NCBI GenBank assembly: GCA_049975425.1
Contig: JBNGDI010000002.1
Coordinates: 1 to 64,000, forward strand
Source: HyVt-105 sp049975425
GTDB taxonomy: Bacteria; Bacteroidota; Bacteroidia; Bacteroidales; VadinHA17
Direction of reading: 5' to 3'
Length of the DNA stretch: 64,000 nt
Shown here in pieces: positions 7,598-16,835 of the stretch. How positions within the stretch are numbered: position 1 is the stretch's first letter; each line of letters opens with the position of its first letter. A program made the position numbers and the translations under genes. Under the pieces are notes generated by a model. That model was not told where the DNA came from. It saw only the letters and a list, made by a program, of their open reading frames with translations, and did no database searches.

Positions 7598-8219
7598 CGA
7601 TGGTATAGAAACACGTGATGATTTTGGTTATTCAAAAATCGAAAGGTACGATGCCGAATCAACACGTCAGCTGGCTGAAAATTACAGAAACATCCTGAAA
7701 CTGCTCGGTGAGGATCCTGAGCGGGAAGGCCTGCTGGATACACCCGTGCGGGTAGCCAAAGCCATTCAATTCCTCACCAGCGGATACGATATCAATCCGG
7801 CCGACATTCTATCAAAAGCCCGGTTTAAGGAAGAATACAAGCAAATGGTCATTGTGAAAGATATTGAAGTGTATTCCATTTGCGAGCATCACATGATCCC
7901 GTTTTTCGGGAAAGCTCACGTTGCCTATATTCCCAACGGCTATATTACCGGTTTAAGCAAAATTGCCCGGGTGGTGGATGCTTATGCCCGAAGGCTGCAG
8001 GTACAGGAGAGGATGACTACTCAGATACGTGACTGCATTCAGGAAACACTTCAACCCCTCGGTGTGGCGGTGGTCATTGAAGCGCACCACCTGTGCATGA
8101 TGATGCGGGGAATACAAAAACAGAATTCGGTAACCACTACCTCGGCCTTTACCGGTGAATTCCTGAAGGAGCCAACACGGCAGGAATTCATCCATCTGAT
8201 CGGCTCCAAACTGCACTAA
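7584..8219 (+). CDS. folE: GTP cyclohydrolase I
   Basis: The 211-residue enzyme converts GTP to dihydroneopterin triphosphate, the first step of folate and biopterin synthesis. Zinc ligands are seen in YSICEHHMIPFFGKAHVAYIP and in AHHLCMMMRG. The conserved EDPEREGLLDTPVRVAKA segment is also present. The open frame runs back to 7488, but ATG 7584 gives the normal family length and leaves the common 14-base overlap with the PTPS stop. Length and motifs are complete. Confidence 0.95.
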   Translation: MEIINDGIETRDDFGYSKIERYDAESTRQLAENYRNILKLLGEDPEREGLLDTPVRVAKAIQFLTSGYDINPADILSKARFKEEYKQMVIVKDIEVYSICEHHMIPFFGKAHVAYIPNGYITGLSKIARVVDAYARRLQVQERMTTQIRDCIQETLQPLGVAVVIEAHHLCMMMRGIQKQNSVTTTSAFTGEFLKEPTRQEFIHLIGSKLH

Positions 8220-8263
8220 ACGGCATTCCCTGGCTATGACCGGATTCGTACCGAAGCAGTTCA

Positions 8264-8271
8264 TATTTTTG
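8264..8271 (+). promoter_or_regulatory. Promoter -7 element of fabD
   Basis: TATTTTTG fits TAnnTTTG, 22 bases before the fabD start. No clear -33 element. Confidence 0.5.
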
Positions 8272-8293
8272 TAACCCCAAAAAAAACAGAAAC

Positions 8294-9175
8294 ATGAAAG
8301 CTTATTTGTTTCCCGGACAGGGTGCCCAGTATCCAGGTATGGGAAAAGATCTTTACGATTCCCTGCCGGAAGCCCGCGAACTATTTGAAACAGCCAACCG
8401 CATCCTGGGATTCCGTATCACCGATCTGATGTTTGAAGGAACGGACGAGGACCTGCGTCAGACACAGGTAACCCAGCCTGCGATTTTTCTGCACTCGGTG
8501 ATCCTGGCCAGAGGGCTGAAGGACCGTTTCCAGCCCAACATGGTGGCAGGACATTCGCTGGGAGAATTCTCCGCACTGGTAGCTGCCGGAGCCCTGAATT
8601 TTGAAGACGGTCTGCAACTGGTAAGCCGGCGTGCCATGGCTATGCAAAAGGCCTGCGAAGCTGCTCCTTCCACAATGGCAGCTATCATGGGGCTGGAAGA
8701 TGTTCTGGTGGAAAAAACCTGCCGGGAAATATCCGGCGTGGTAGTGCCGGCCAATTTCAACAGTCCGGGACAAGTGGTCATTTCAGGATCAATTGAGGGG
8801 GTGAAAAAGGCCATTGAAAAGCTTACCGAACTGGGGGCCAAACGGGCCATTCCCCTGAAGGTGGGTGGAGCCTTTCATTCGCCTCTGATGGAACCGGCGC
8901 GGGCCGAACTTGAAATAGCCATCAACAAAACCGATTTTCGGGCACCGGTATGCCCGGTTTATCAAAATGTTAATGCCCTTCCCTCCAGCGATCCTGAAAT
9001 TATCAGAAAAAATCTGGTAGCTCAGCTCACTTCACCGGTAAAGTGGACACAAACCATTGAAAACATGATCCGTGACGGGGCTTCCTCCTTCACGGAAGTA
9101 GGACCGGGCAATGTGCTTCAGGGGCTTCTGAAAAAAATAAACCGTGATATACCGGCCGAAAGTGCCGTCCTCTAA
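8294..9175 (+). CDS. fabD: Malonyl-CoA:acyl-carrier-protein transacylase
   Basis: The 293-residue enzyme loads malonyl groups onto acyl carrier protein for fatty acid synthesis. The oxyanion loop GQGAQYPGMG starts near residue 8. The nucleophile lies in GHSLGEF, and the catalytic His in GGAFHSPLM. The later TEVGPGNVLQGL segment is also family-typical. It is a single gene with its own promoter element. Its stop overlaps by 4 bases the stop of the convergent receiver/ATP-grasp gene, leaving no room for a terminator. Confidence 0.95.
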   Translation: MKAYLFPGQGAQYPGMGKDLYDSLPEARELFETANRILGFRITDLMFEGTDEDLRQTQVTQPAIFLHSVILARGLKDRFQPNMVAGHSLGEFSALVAAGALNFEDGLQLVSRRAMAMQKACEAAPSTMAAIMGLEDVLVEKTCREISGVVVPANFNSPGQVVISGSIEGVKKAIEKLTELGAKRAIPLKVGGAFHSPLMEPARAELEIAINKTDFRAPVCPVYQNVNALPSSDPEIIRKNLVAQLTSPVKWTQTIENMIRDGASSFTEVGPGNVLQGLLKKINRDIPAESAVL

Positions 9176-12100
9176 ACGGGCATATTCTCCGAACCGGATA
9201 TTTCTCCTGGTTTCATGATCACTCCTCGGCGGTGTTTTCCGTCTATCTGCACTTTGATGGGCTGATCGAACCTGATGTGCCTAATATAATCGTCTTCGAA
9301 GGCAGCTTTCTGCTTTTTCAGAAAGTCCAGGTCATAATATCCTTCGTTGATATAGGGATTGATGGTAAAATATCCTACCCTGAAGGAAGTGAGGTTATGG
9401 AAGAAATGTGTTCCCTGACTGGGGTCGATTCGGTAGTCTTTCAGTCCAGATTCCACAATAACCCTGGCCATGGAAATCTGGGCCCATTTGGTGGGAATGC
9501 CCAGCCAGGGATCGTTTGATCCCCACCGCCCAGGTCCCACCAGCACATAATTGCGGTTTTCTTTCTGAAACTGATCATTCAGCTTCTCTATTGACAATGC
9601 AATCCGGTCGCTTTTCGAACTGTCAAAATTTTCAGGTTTTACATAGATCAAATCGGCTATACCGGCAATAATTCCGTTTCCCAGGGCCGAATCGGAAATG
9701 ATGATGGCTTTCTCCGGAGAAATCTCCTGCAATTTAAACTCATTTCTTTGATCATTATCAACAATGGGACGTATCTGCAGGAAATTGAATATTCGCGGAT
9801 ACCCTTTCGGAACATCCATGTTAACGGCAAATTCTATCTCAATAGGATTGTTCATTTCATTTTGCCCCATTTCCAGGAGTGATTCCAGTATTTCGGGCAG
9901 GGGAAACTGGTTGTGCCGCAATATTCCGGCAAACGAAACAATGCTCTTCCCACCTTCCTGGTACCCGTCGCGGATCATATGGCTGTGATAATCATAGGTT
10001 GATACCACGTATTTTCTGAACAGGGGATCATTTTCAGCTTCTTTGACAGGAAGCTTCAGAATGTTCACACCGTCGTCGGTGGAGGGAACAAAACTATCCA
10101 GCGACATATCGAGGGCATAGAACCTTTTCTGGGTGTCGCGCAGGGCCAGGTCAGGATCGGATAGTTGAAGGATTTTCTGTGGATATCTTGGAGAGAACCT
10201 GAGGGAAGCTCCACCGTCGACAATCAGTTTCCCCAATCCATAAGCTATGCTGGCTATTCCGTCTTCGGGTTTCTCCGGCCCAATGGGATAAAAATTGATG
10301 GAACGGGCCACTCCGCTTAGAGTAGGATAAAACCGGTTCCCGTACTGCCTGCCGCAGACTTCCTGCAGAATTATTCCCATTTTTTCTTCATCAATCACAT
10401 TGGATGTAGCCATCATATAAGCCTTGCTGCCCTTATAATACACCGAGGCATACACTTCCTTGATGGCATCGGCCAGGTATTTGATCATCACCGTATTATC
10501 CTTTACCCGCGGGATCATGTAGGTTGAGTATATTCCTGCAAAAGGCTGGTAATGACTATCTTCCAGTTTACTGGAAGACCGGATGGCAATAGGATTCTTA
10601 ACCACTCCCAGAAAGGCATAGAGGTCCTGGTAGATCCTTCCCGGAAACTGGGCGTTCACGAAACGCTGCAGTATTTCTTCATCGGGCAGGTCAGACAGGG
10701 CAGTCTTGTAGAGCTCATTCATTTCCATGAACTCGTCGAAAATGTCTGTGCTAAGCACCACCGTGCGGGGAATAGTAATCAGCACATCGGCATGTTTGGC
10801 AAAAATGTTGTTCCTTTTGATAATGGAATTAACAAATGCCAGCCCCCGGGCTTTCCCTCCGATGGACCCCTCACCTATCCGGCTGAAAATAAGGTATTCA
10901 TCGAAGCTGTTCTTGTCGAATTTGGCGATTACCCCCCGGCCCTTCCCCATCCGGAAACTGGAAATGGCCTGATACACAAACTTCCTCACCTCGTCGAGAT
11001 TATGGAAATCTTCCAGGCGAAGGAACTTGAACATCTGGGCTATAGGAAATAATGCCCTGGCATTCAACCATTTTGAAAAATGGTTCCGGCTGGTATGGTA
11101 TTCCAGGGTGGCATCGGGAATGGAATACAGCATATGCTGGAACGACTGCAGATCGGTAGCTCTGCCGATTTCCTTCATGTTGGCCGGATCGCGGAAAATG
11201 AACGGCCCGAAAGCCAGCTGGGTGATAAAATAATTCTGCAGTTCCAGTGTGATGGTTTTGGAGTATTTGTGCACAAAGCCCACTCCCAGTTCAGCAGCCA
11301 CTGCAGCATTTTTCAGGTCGGACGACTGCAGAAGGAAAGGCATGTGGTCATCATCTTCCCTGATCTTACGGCACAGTCTGATCCCGGCCTCGGGGTCTTT
11401 TGTCCCTTTCCTTTTGAAGCTGATATCGGAAATCACTCCCAGCAGATTATACTTGTATTTCTCGTACAGCTGCACGGCTTCCTCATAATTGGTAGCCAGG
11501 AGTATTTTCGGGCGCCCCCTCATACGAAGCATCTTCTGGTGTTCGTTCAGTGCCTCGCGCTGGAATTCCTTCGACTGTTTCAGTACAATTTTGTACAATA
11601 CCGGAAGGTAAGAGGAAATATACCTGATGGAATCCTCAACAAGCAGAATTGCCTGAACGCCGACCTGGTCGATGTCATAATCGGCATTCATACGGTCTTC
11701 TATCAACTTGATAATGGCTACCAGAAGGTCGGCATTACCCAGCCAGCAGAACACATAATCGATAGCCCGCAGGTCTTCCTTTTCCAGCTTCATGCTCACC
11801 TCGCGAGAAAAGTAGGTCAGCACCACAATGGGAATTCTGGAATATTTTTCCTTGATCTTATGTGCCAGTTGAAAAGGGTCCATATCGGCCACACTCAGCA
11901 TGGAAATAACCAGATCAATGCTTTCCTTCTCCAGGATCCGGAATGCTTCACGCGCCGTATTGGCCTGGATAAAAACCGGCGGATAGCGCAGGTTCAGAGA
12001 GACGTATTCATTGAAGATCTGTTCATCAATCCGGCCGTCCTCTTCCAGCATAAAGGCATCGTAATTACTGCACAGCAGTAGCACTTTATGAATACGGTTC

Positions 12101-12186
12101 TGCATCAGAAGATTGAAAGAAGTCTCGCTGAAATCGTACTTCTGCATGTCGGCATATATGGACGGATAATCCACTGGCATATTCAT
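9172..12186 (-). CDS. Receiver-receiver-PPDK_N giant protein, paralogue 2
   Basis: The protein has 1004 residues. Residues ~30-160 form a degenerate response-regulator receiver in which the phospho-acceptor Asp position (DLVISM, residue 96) is Met. Residues ~176-320 form a second receiver with an intact acidic pair (E184, D185), acceptor D254, S288 and K307. Residues ~435-810 match the ATP-grasp domain of PEP synthase/pyruvate phosphate dikinase: SIGGKARGLA (441-450), IRSSSKLEDS (535-544) and FLQIRPIV (802-809). The phosphohistidine swivel domain (GGxTSH) and the PEP-binding barrel of those enzymes are absent. The C-terminal ~180 residues, with VGPGRWGS (883-890), are unassigned. It lies 3 bases after its paralogue at 12190. 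Not PEP synthase; the true reaction is unknown. Confidence 0.85.
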   Translation of the reverse strand: MNMPVDYPSIYADMQKYDFSETSFNLLMQNRIHKVLLLCSNYDAFMLEEDGRIDEQIFNEYVSLNLRYPPVFIQANTAREAFRILEKESIDLVISMLSVADMDPFQLAHKIKEKYSRIPIVVLTYFSREVSMKLEKEDLRAIDYVFCWLGNADLLVAIIKLIEDRMNADYDIDQVGVQAILLVEDSIRYISSYLPVLYKIVLKQSKEFQREALNEHQKMLRMRGRPKILLATNYEEAVQLYEKYKYNLLGVISDISFKRKGTKDPEAGIRLCRKIREDDDHMPFLLQSSDLKNAAVAAELGVGFVHKYSKTITLELQNYFITQLAFGPFIFRDPANMKEIGRATDLQSFQHMLYSIPDATLEYHTSRNHFSKWLNARALFPIAQMFKFLRLEDFHNLDEVRKFVYQAISSFRMGKGRGVIAKFDKNSFDEYLIFSRIGEGSIGGKARGLAFVNSIIKRNNIFAKHADVLITIPRTVVLSTDIFDEFMEMNELYKTALSDLPDEEILQRFVNAQFPGRIYQDLYAFLGVVKNPIAIRSSSKLEDSHYQPFAGIYSTYMIPRVKDNTVMIKYLADAIKEVYASVYYKGSKAYMMATSNVIDEEKMGIILQEVCGRQYGNRFYPTLSGVARSINFYPIGPEKPEDGIASIAYGLGKLIVDGGASLRFSPRYPQKILQLSDPDLALRDTQKRFYALDMSLDSFVPSTDDGVNILKLPVKEAENDPLFRKYVVSTYDYHSHMIRDGYQEGGKSIVSFAGILRHNQFPLPEILESLLEMGQNEMNNPIEIEFAVNMDVPKGYPRIFNFLQIRPIVDNDQRNEFKLQEISPEKAIIISDSALGNGIIAGIADLIYVKPENFDSSKSDRIALSIEKLNDQFQKENRNYVLVGPGRWGSNDPWLGIPTKWAQISMARVIVESGLKDYRIDPSQGTHFFHNLTSFRVGYFTINPYINEGYYDLDFLKKQKAAFEDDYIRHIRFDQPIKVQIDGKHRRGVIMKPGEISGSENMPV

Positions 12187-12189
12187 TCT

Positions 12190-15100
12190 TCAATCATTTT
12201 TTCCGTTATCCACATGATTCAGGGTAATCACCGCAATGCTTTTCTTCCCGTCCATTTTCACCTGAAGGGGACGGGCAAAACGAACGTGCCTGAAATATTT
12301 CTTTTTTTCAATCAGTTCCTGTTCCCCGATGATATTCCAGTTGATGAAATCACCCGGCGACTTATGGTTCACACTGAGGTATCCTACATTCATGGAAGTT
12401 ACATTATGAAAAAAATGCGATCCCAGGGAAGCGTCAAGAGGAAACTCTTCCATGCTCATTTCCACGATCACTCCTGCGTTCGATATCTGCGACCACACCA
12501 CGGGTATTCCGATAAAGGGATCGCGTGTACCCCATCGCCCGGGTCCTATCAGAATATATTTCCGCCCCTGATCGAGCATGGCGGCATTTATTTTTTCAAT
12601 TTCATGGGTCATTTCGCGGGTTTTTGTTTTGTCGAACATACCCGGTTCCACATAAATCACATCCTGAATATTGTTTATCAGTCCGTTCCCCATGCTCTGC
12701 TGTGAGAACAACAGAATATCTTTACGGGGAATCCGGTCGATATCCACCGCATAATCCGTCCGGCTACCCACCATGGGTTTGATCTGGAGGAGGTAGAACG
12801 AAGCCAGTCCATCTTCATCCTTTTCCAGGTCAACCGCGTATTCAATCTCCACCGGAGACCCCAGAGCTTCCTGCACCACATCCAGGATTACTTTAATAGT
12901 ATTGGCCAAGGGGACATAGTCATATTTCAGGATATTGGCAAAATTGATGACGCGCGGGCCGTTTGCATCAAGGCCTGGTTCAAGGCGGTCGTTTACCGGG
13001 TCGTACACTGAAGCCACGTGCTTCAGTGTTCCTTGCTTTTCGGCTTCGGAGATATCCAGGCACACCAGACCGGCATCTTCCCCTTCCAGCGGGTCAATTT
13101 TCTTTTTCCCCATATTCACTGCATAAAACCTCACCTGGGTATTTTTGTGAAGTTCTTCAGGAGTAAGAATATCCAGGCGGGGGTAGGAAGGAGAAAAACG
13201 ATAAGCTCTTTCACCCTCCACTACATACTGTCCAAGTCCTACAGCGGCTATCGCAAGCCCTTCTTCAGGCTTCATATGGGCAACGGGGTAATAATTATAT
13301 GACTGGGCGGTACCGCTGATATGCGGATAGTAAGCTTCCCCGTACTGATTTCCCACCACTTCCTGCATTACAATGGCCATTTTTTCCTCCTCGATCTTGT
13401 GGTTGATGGCCTTGAAGTAGGTCCTTGCATCGTTCGAATAAATGGATGCATACACCAGTTTGATGGCATGAACCGCCTGCCGGTATCTTTCTTCAAAATC
13501 AGGATGGTTATTCGGCAGCAGGTAGGTTTCAAACACGCCTGAAAAAGGTTGCATCAGAGAGTCTTCAAACAGGGATGAAGAACGTATAGCCAGCGGGTGG
13601 GTAATCAGTTTCAGAAATATTTTCAGTTTTTTCTCCAGGTTATAGGAAATATCCGCATTCAAAAATGCCTGTCTGATCCGGTTATAATCTGTTTCATGAT
13701 ACACCAAATCATAGAGGTGGTTCCTTTCCATGAAAATATCGAACTCATCGGTCCCGATGATGGAAGTGCGGGGTGTACGGATCCTGATGTTGGGGGTCAG
13801 GCGCGAAAAGCCAAAATGATATATCAGGGTATTGATAAATGCCAGTCCCCGTCCTTTTCCACCCAGGGAACCGCCTGCAAAATTTACGATATTGCTTTCA
13901 TCGAGCACGGCTGTTTCGTCAAAATTGACGATTTTGCCTTTTTCTTTCTCGTTACGGTATTTGTGTATGATTTTGATAAGGAATTCACGAAGTTCCTCCG
14001 GGCTGCTGAAATCAGTTATTTTCAGAGGGTTGATAATCTTGGCAATCTGTATCTCACCACGGGCCATCAGCCAGAGCGAAAAGTGGTTCTTGACACCGTG
14101 ATAGACCAGGGATTCTTCGGGAACCGTACGGAGGTATTGCTCAAACTCACGCATGCTTTTGGCCACGGCGATCTGTTTCCCCTGCTGGTCCCTGTATACG
14201 AAATGTCCAAAACCCAGGTGGTAATTGATAAAACTTTTCAGTTCCTGTATCAGGCTTTCCGAATTTTTATCAATAAAAACTGCCTTCAACCGGTGGGCAA
14301 GCTCCGCATTTTTCGGATCGGACGATTGCAGGACTGCCGGAAGATTGCTGATTTCGTTTTTCACGAATCGGATAAAATCAACCCCGGCCATTTCATCCAG
14401 TTTTCCGTTTCGGGGAAAGCGTACGTCGGAAATAACACACAGCAGGTACTCCTTATATTTGGTGAAAATTCTCAGGGCTTCTTCATAGGTCGAAGCAAGC
14501 AGTATTTTGGGTCGTGCCCTGAGCTTCAACACCTTATACAGATCGTCCGTACTCACATCCTCAATAATCCGCTGGGTTTGTTCAAGCACAACAGAATACA
14601 GCAGTGGCAGGTAACGGGAATAGTACATAGGACTGTCTTCCACCAGCAGGATAACCCTTGTAAGACCTATGCGGGTATCATTATCGGCGTTTACCTTATC
14701 TTCCAGCAATTTGACCATGGCAAAGAAAACCTTTGAATCGCCGTTCCACACATATACATGATCCACCGCTTTCAGGTATTCAGTTTTGTTTTCCAGGTAC
14801 TCATAATCCCTGTTGTTATTCAGTAACAGGAAAACCGGGATATACGGATATATTTCCTTGATGCGGCAGGCCGTTTTCAGCGGCGTTTTCTTGTCCATTC
14901 CCATCATCACAATGATGAGGTCGAAGTGTTTGTATTTCAGCCGCTCAAAGGCTTCATCCTGAGAGGAGACTCCGATTACCCGCGGCATGGAGGTAAGGTT
15001 CAGCTGATGATACTCTCCCAGGATATGGTCGGAAAATCTTCCTTCTCCTTCAATGCTGTATGCATCGTATAATGTTGCAACAAGCAGTATCTCATGTACC

Positions 15101-15699
15101 TTGAAGGGCATCAGATCATGAAAAATATCCCGGGAAGCATTATGTTTATCGAGAAATTGCTGTAAAAGCTGCCGGCTGCTGGTAGGTTCCTGTTCCTCTT
15201 TCAGTAACTCTTCCTTATTGAATGGTTGCGGCCTGGTTTGCTGGATAATTTCCCTGGCTCTGTAACTGTTGATATACCCGGCAATGATATTGGCCAGGGT
15301 ACTGATCAGGTCTCGTTCTTCTTTCAGGAAGGGCCCCTCGTCCATTTCAGGGAATTCACGGGTATAACACACCTCAATTTCTCCTTCCTCATCCCCGATG
15401 GTATTGAATTTTTGCGACTGTATCCACCGTGTCTCAGAAAAATTGGGCGAAAGAAACACCTGTTTATTGAAGGTGATACGTGCTCCCGCAAAATCAGGGT
15501 ATTGCCAGGCCAACGGTATGATCAGAACAACCTGTTTCAATGATTCTTCAATGGGTTTCCCCTGCTTGAGGATTTTGGTTGTTTGATTGATGCATGCCAG
15601 TTCCTTGGTCCTTTCCTGTTTTTCAGCCAGGACCTTTGCCATTTCCTGCTCCATGCGGCTTTGCATTTCAGGATTGTGCCGGTTCGGATGCCCGCTCAT
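12190..15699 (-). CDS. GAF-receiver-receiver-PPDK_N giant protein, paralogue 1
   Basis: The protein has 1169 residues and is alignable end to end with the gene at 9172, plus an extra N-terminus. Residues ~12-30 are coiled-coil-like. Residues ~30-150 resemble the GAF-type sensor domain of some histidine kinases (WQYPDFAGARI, EVCY, DEGPFLKEERDLI). Receiver 1 (~195-335) again has Met at the acceptor position (~265). Receiver 2 (~347-485) keeps E354/D355, D425, S459 and K478. The ATP-grasp part shows GGSLGGKGRG (609-618), LAIRSSSLFEDS (703-714) and LLQIKPMV. No swivel His domain is present. A terminator separates it from korB upstream, so it likely starts its own two-gene unit. A sensory, phospho-relay-linked role is inferred. 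Confidence 0.85.
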   Translation of the reverse strand: MSGHPNRHNPEMQSRMEQEMAKVLAEKQERTKELACINQTTKILKQGKPIEESLKQVVLIIPLAWQYPDFAGARITFNKQVFLSPNFSETRWIQSQKFNTIGDEEGEIEVCYTREFPEMDEGPFLKEERDLISTLANIIAGYINSYRAREIIQQTRPQPFNKEELLKEEQEPTSSRQLLQQFLDKHNASRDIFHDLMPFKVHEILLVATLYDAYSIEGEGRFSDHILGEYHQLNLTSMPRVIGVSSQDEAFERLKYKHFDLIIVMMGMDKKTPLKTACRIKEIYPYIPVFLLLNNNRDYEYLENKTEYLKAVDHVYVWNGDSKVFFAMVKLLEDKVNADNDTRIGLTRVILLVEDSPMYYSRYLPLLYSVVLEQTQRIIEDVSTDDLYKVLKLRARPKILLASTYEEALRIFTKYKEYLLCVISDVRFPRNGKLDEMAGVDFIRFVKNEISNLPAVLQSSDPKNAELAHRLKAVFIDKNSESLIQELKSFINYHLGFGHFVYRDQQGKQIAVAKSMREFEQYLRTVPEESLVYHGVKNHFSLWLMARGEIQIAKIINPLKITDFSSPEELREFLIKIIHKYRNEKEKGKIVNFDETAVLDESNIVNFAGGSLGGKGRGLAFINTLIYHFGFSRLTPNIRIRTPRTSIIGTDEFDIFMERNHLYDLVYHETDYNRIRQAFLNADISYNLEKKLKIFLKLITHPLAIRSSSLFEDSLMQPFSGVFETYLLPNNHPDFEERYRQAVHAIKLVYASIYSNDARTYFKAINHKIEEEKMAIVMQEVVGNQYGEAYYPHISGTAQSYNYYPVAHMKPEEGLAIAAVGLGQYVVEGERAYRFSPSYPRLDILTPEELHKNTQVRFYAVNMGKKKIDPLEGEDAGLVCLDISEAEKQGTLKHVASVYDPVNDRLEPGLDANGPRVINFANILKYDYVPLANTIKVILDVVQEALGSPVEIEYAVDLEKDEDGLASFYLLQIKPMVGSRTDYAVDIDRIPRKDILLFSQQSMGNGLINNIQDVIYVEPGMFDKTKTREMTHEIEKINAAMLDQGRKYILIGPGRWGTRDPFIGIPVVWSQISNAGVIVEMSMEEFPLDASLGSHFFHNVTSMNVGYLSVNHKSPGDFINWNIIGEQELIEKKKYFRHVRFARPLQVKMDGKKSIAVITLNHVDNGKND

Positions 15700-15772
15700 G
15701 GTGTTAAACGGAATTATTTGATAATACAGGAGTGTATCCTGATAAAGGTAATGGATTTTTGGAAAAAGAGGT

Positions 15773-15802
15773 AAAAAAATGCCGTTCCCTATCCAGGAAC
15801 GG
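15773..15802 (-). terminator. Intrinsic terminator after korB
   Basis: CCGTTCC (15782-15788) pairs with GGAACGG (15796-15802). On the minus strand it is followed by a T-run (complement of 15773-15779). It lies 11 bases past the korB stop and ~75 bases before the start at 15699. Confidence 0.8.
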
Positions 15803-15813
15803 ATCAGAGGATG

Positions 15814-16833
15814 TCAAACTTCCCAGGTATTCCCGCTGTGCAGAAGATCATCCAAACATTTCAGGGGAGATGTTTTTTTCACTTTCTGTATCTGAGCTTC
15901 CACAGCCCTTTCATAGGTCGGCGCCGTAACATTTCTGATCACTCCCAGCGCCACGGGATAATTTGGATACCTCATATTTGCCAGCATGAGATGGATTCCG
16001 GGATTATTTTCCGTTGCATTGTGCACCAGAATGTCTTTCTCGGTGATCCCATTCTCACCGATCTTTACCACCTTCAGTTTGAGTCCGTCAAGTACCAGCC
16101 CCTTATCCCTGTCCTTTCCGAATATCATAGGTTCGCCATGTTTCAGGATAATCTGTCTGTCGTCTTTATGGGCTTTATCGGTAATTTCTGCATGGGTTTT
16201 GTCATTGAAAATAACGCAATTCTGCAGAATCTCGATCACCGATGTTCCTTCGCTTCCGGCTGCCTCAACAAATATTTCCTGCGAAAGTTGAATATTGGTA
16301 TCTATTGAGCGGGCAAAAAATTTTCCCTGGGCCCCGATCACCAGTTCTCCCGGATGAAACGGATTTTCAACTGTTCCAAAGGGAGAGGTTTTTGTCACAG
16401 CCCCCATTTTGGATGTTGGAGAATACTGTCCCTTGGTAAGTCCGTATATCTCGTTATTGAACAGTACAATATTGATATCGACATTGCGCCGTACTGCGTG
16501 AATAAAATGATTTCCCCCAATGGCCAAGGCATCCCCGTCACCCGTAATCTGCCATACGCTGAGTCGTGGATTGGCCACCTTGACACCCGCGGCAATGGCC
16601 GAAGCCCTGCCATGAATGCCGTGAAATCCATAGGTGTTCATATAATAGGGAAAGCGGGATGAACAACCGATCCCACTGACGAAGGCATAGTCTTCTCTGT
16701 TGTAATCCAGTTCTGCCAGGGCTTTATGAATAGCATTCAGAATGGCATGATCACCGCAACCCGGGCACCACCTGACTTCCTGGTCGCTTTTAAAATCTTT
16801 AGGAGACAACTTATGGGCCACTGTTTCTTCCAT
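15814..16833 (-). CDS. korB: 2-oxoacid:ferredoxin oxidoreductase, beta subunit
   Basis: This 339-residue subunit binds thiamine pyrophosphate and a 4Fe-4S cluster, and oxidatively decarboxylates a 2-oxoacid (2-oxoglutarate or similar) with ferredoxin as acceptor. Seen: RWCPGCGDHAIL near residue 22, SGIGCSSRFPYY, the TPP motif GDGDALAIGGNH followed by NNEIYGLTKGQ, and a fourth Cys in LQNCVIF. These four Cys fit a cluster-binding set. It follows korA by 2 bases. Sequence favours the KorB type over pyruvate enzymes, but the substrate is not certain. Confidence 0.92.
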   Translation of the reverse strand: MEETVAHKLSPKDFKSDQEVRWCPGCGDHAILNAIHKALAELDYNREDYAFVSGIGCSSRFPYYMNTYGFHGIHGRASAIAAGVKVANPRLSVWQITGDGDALAIGGNHFIHAVRRNVDINIVLFNNEIYGLTKGQYSPTSKMGAVTKTSPFGTVENPFHPGELVIGAQGKFFARSIDTNIQLSQEIFVEAAGSEGTSVIEILQNCVIFNDKTHAEITDKAHKDDRQIILKHGEPMIFGKDRDKGLVLDGLKLKVVKIGENGITEKDILVHNATENNPGIHLMLANMRYPNYPVALGVIRNVTAPTYERAVEAQIQKVKKTSPLKCLDDLLHSGNTWEV

Positions 16834-16835
16834 GG

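Noticed and set aside
11080..12081. 333-codon plus-strand frame opposite the receiver/ATP-grasp gene
   Set aside because: It is the antisense of a long, clearly conserved coding region, and its product is His/Gln/Phe-rich without any recognisable domain.
13597..14736. 379-codon plus-strand frame opposite paralogue 1
   Set aside because: Antisense shadow in the same register as the one at 11080; no domain and no start context.
9172..15699. Annotation of the two giant genes as PEP synthase or pyruvate phosphate dikinase
   Set aside because: Only the N-terminal ATP-grasp part is shared; the phosphohistidine and PEP-binding domains needed for that reaction are not seen.
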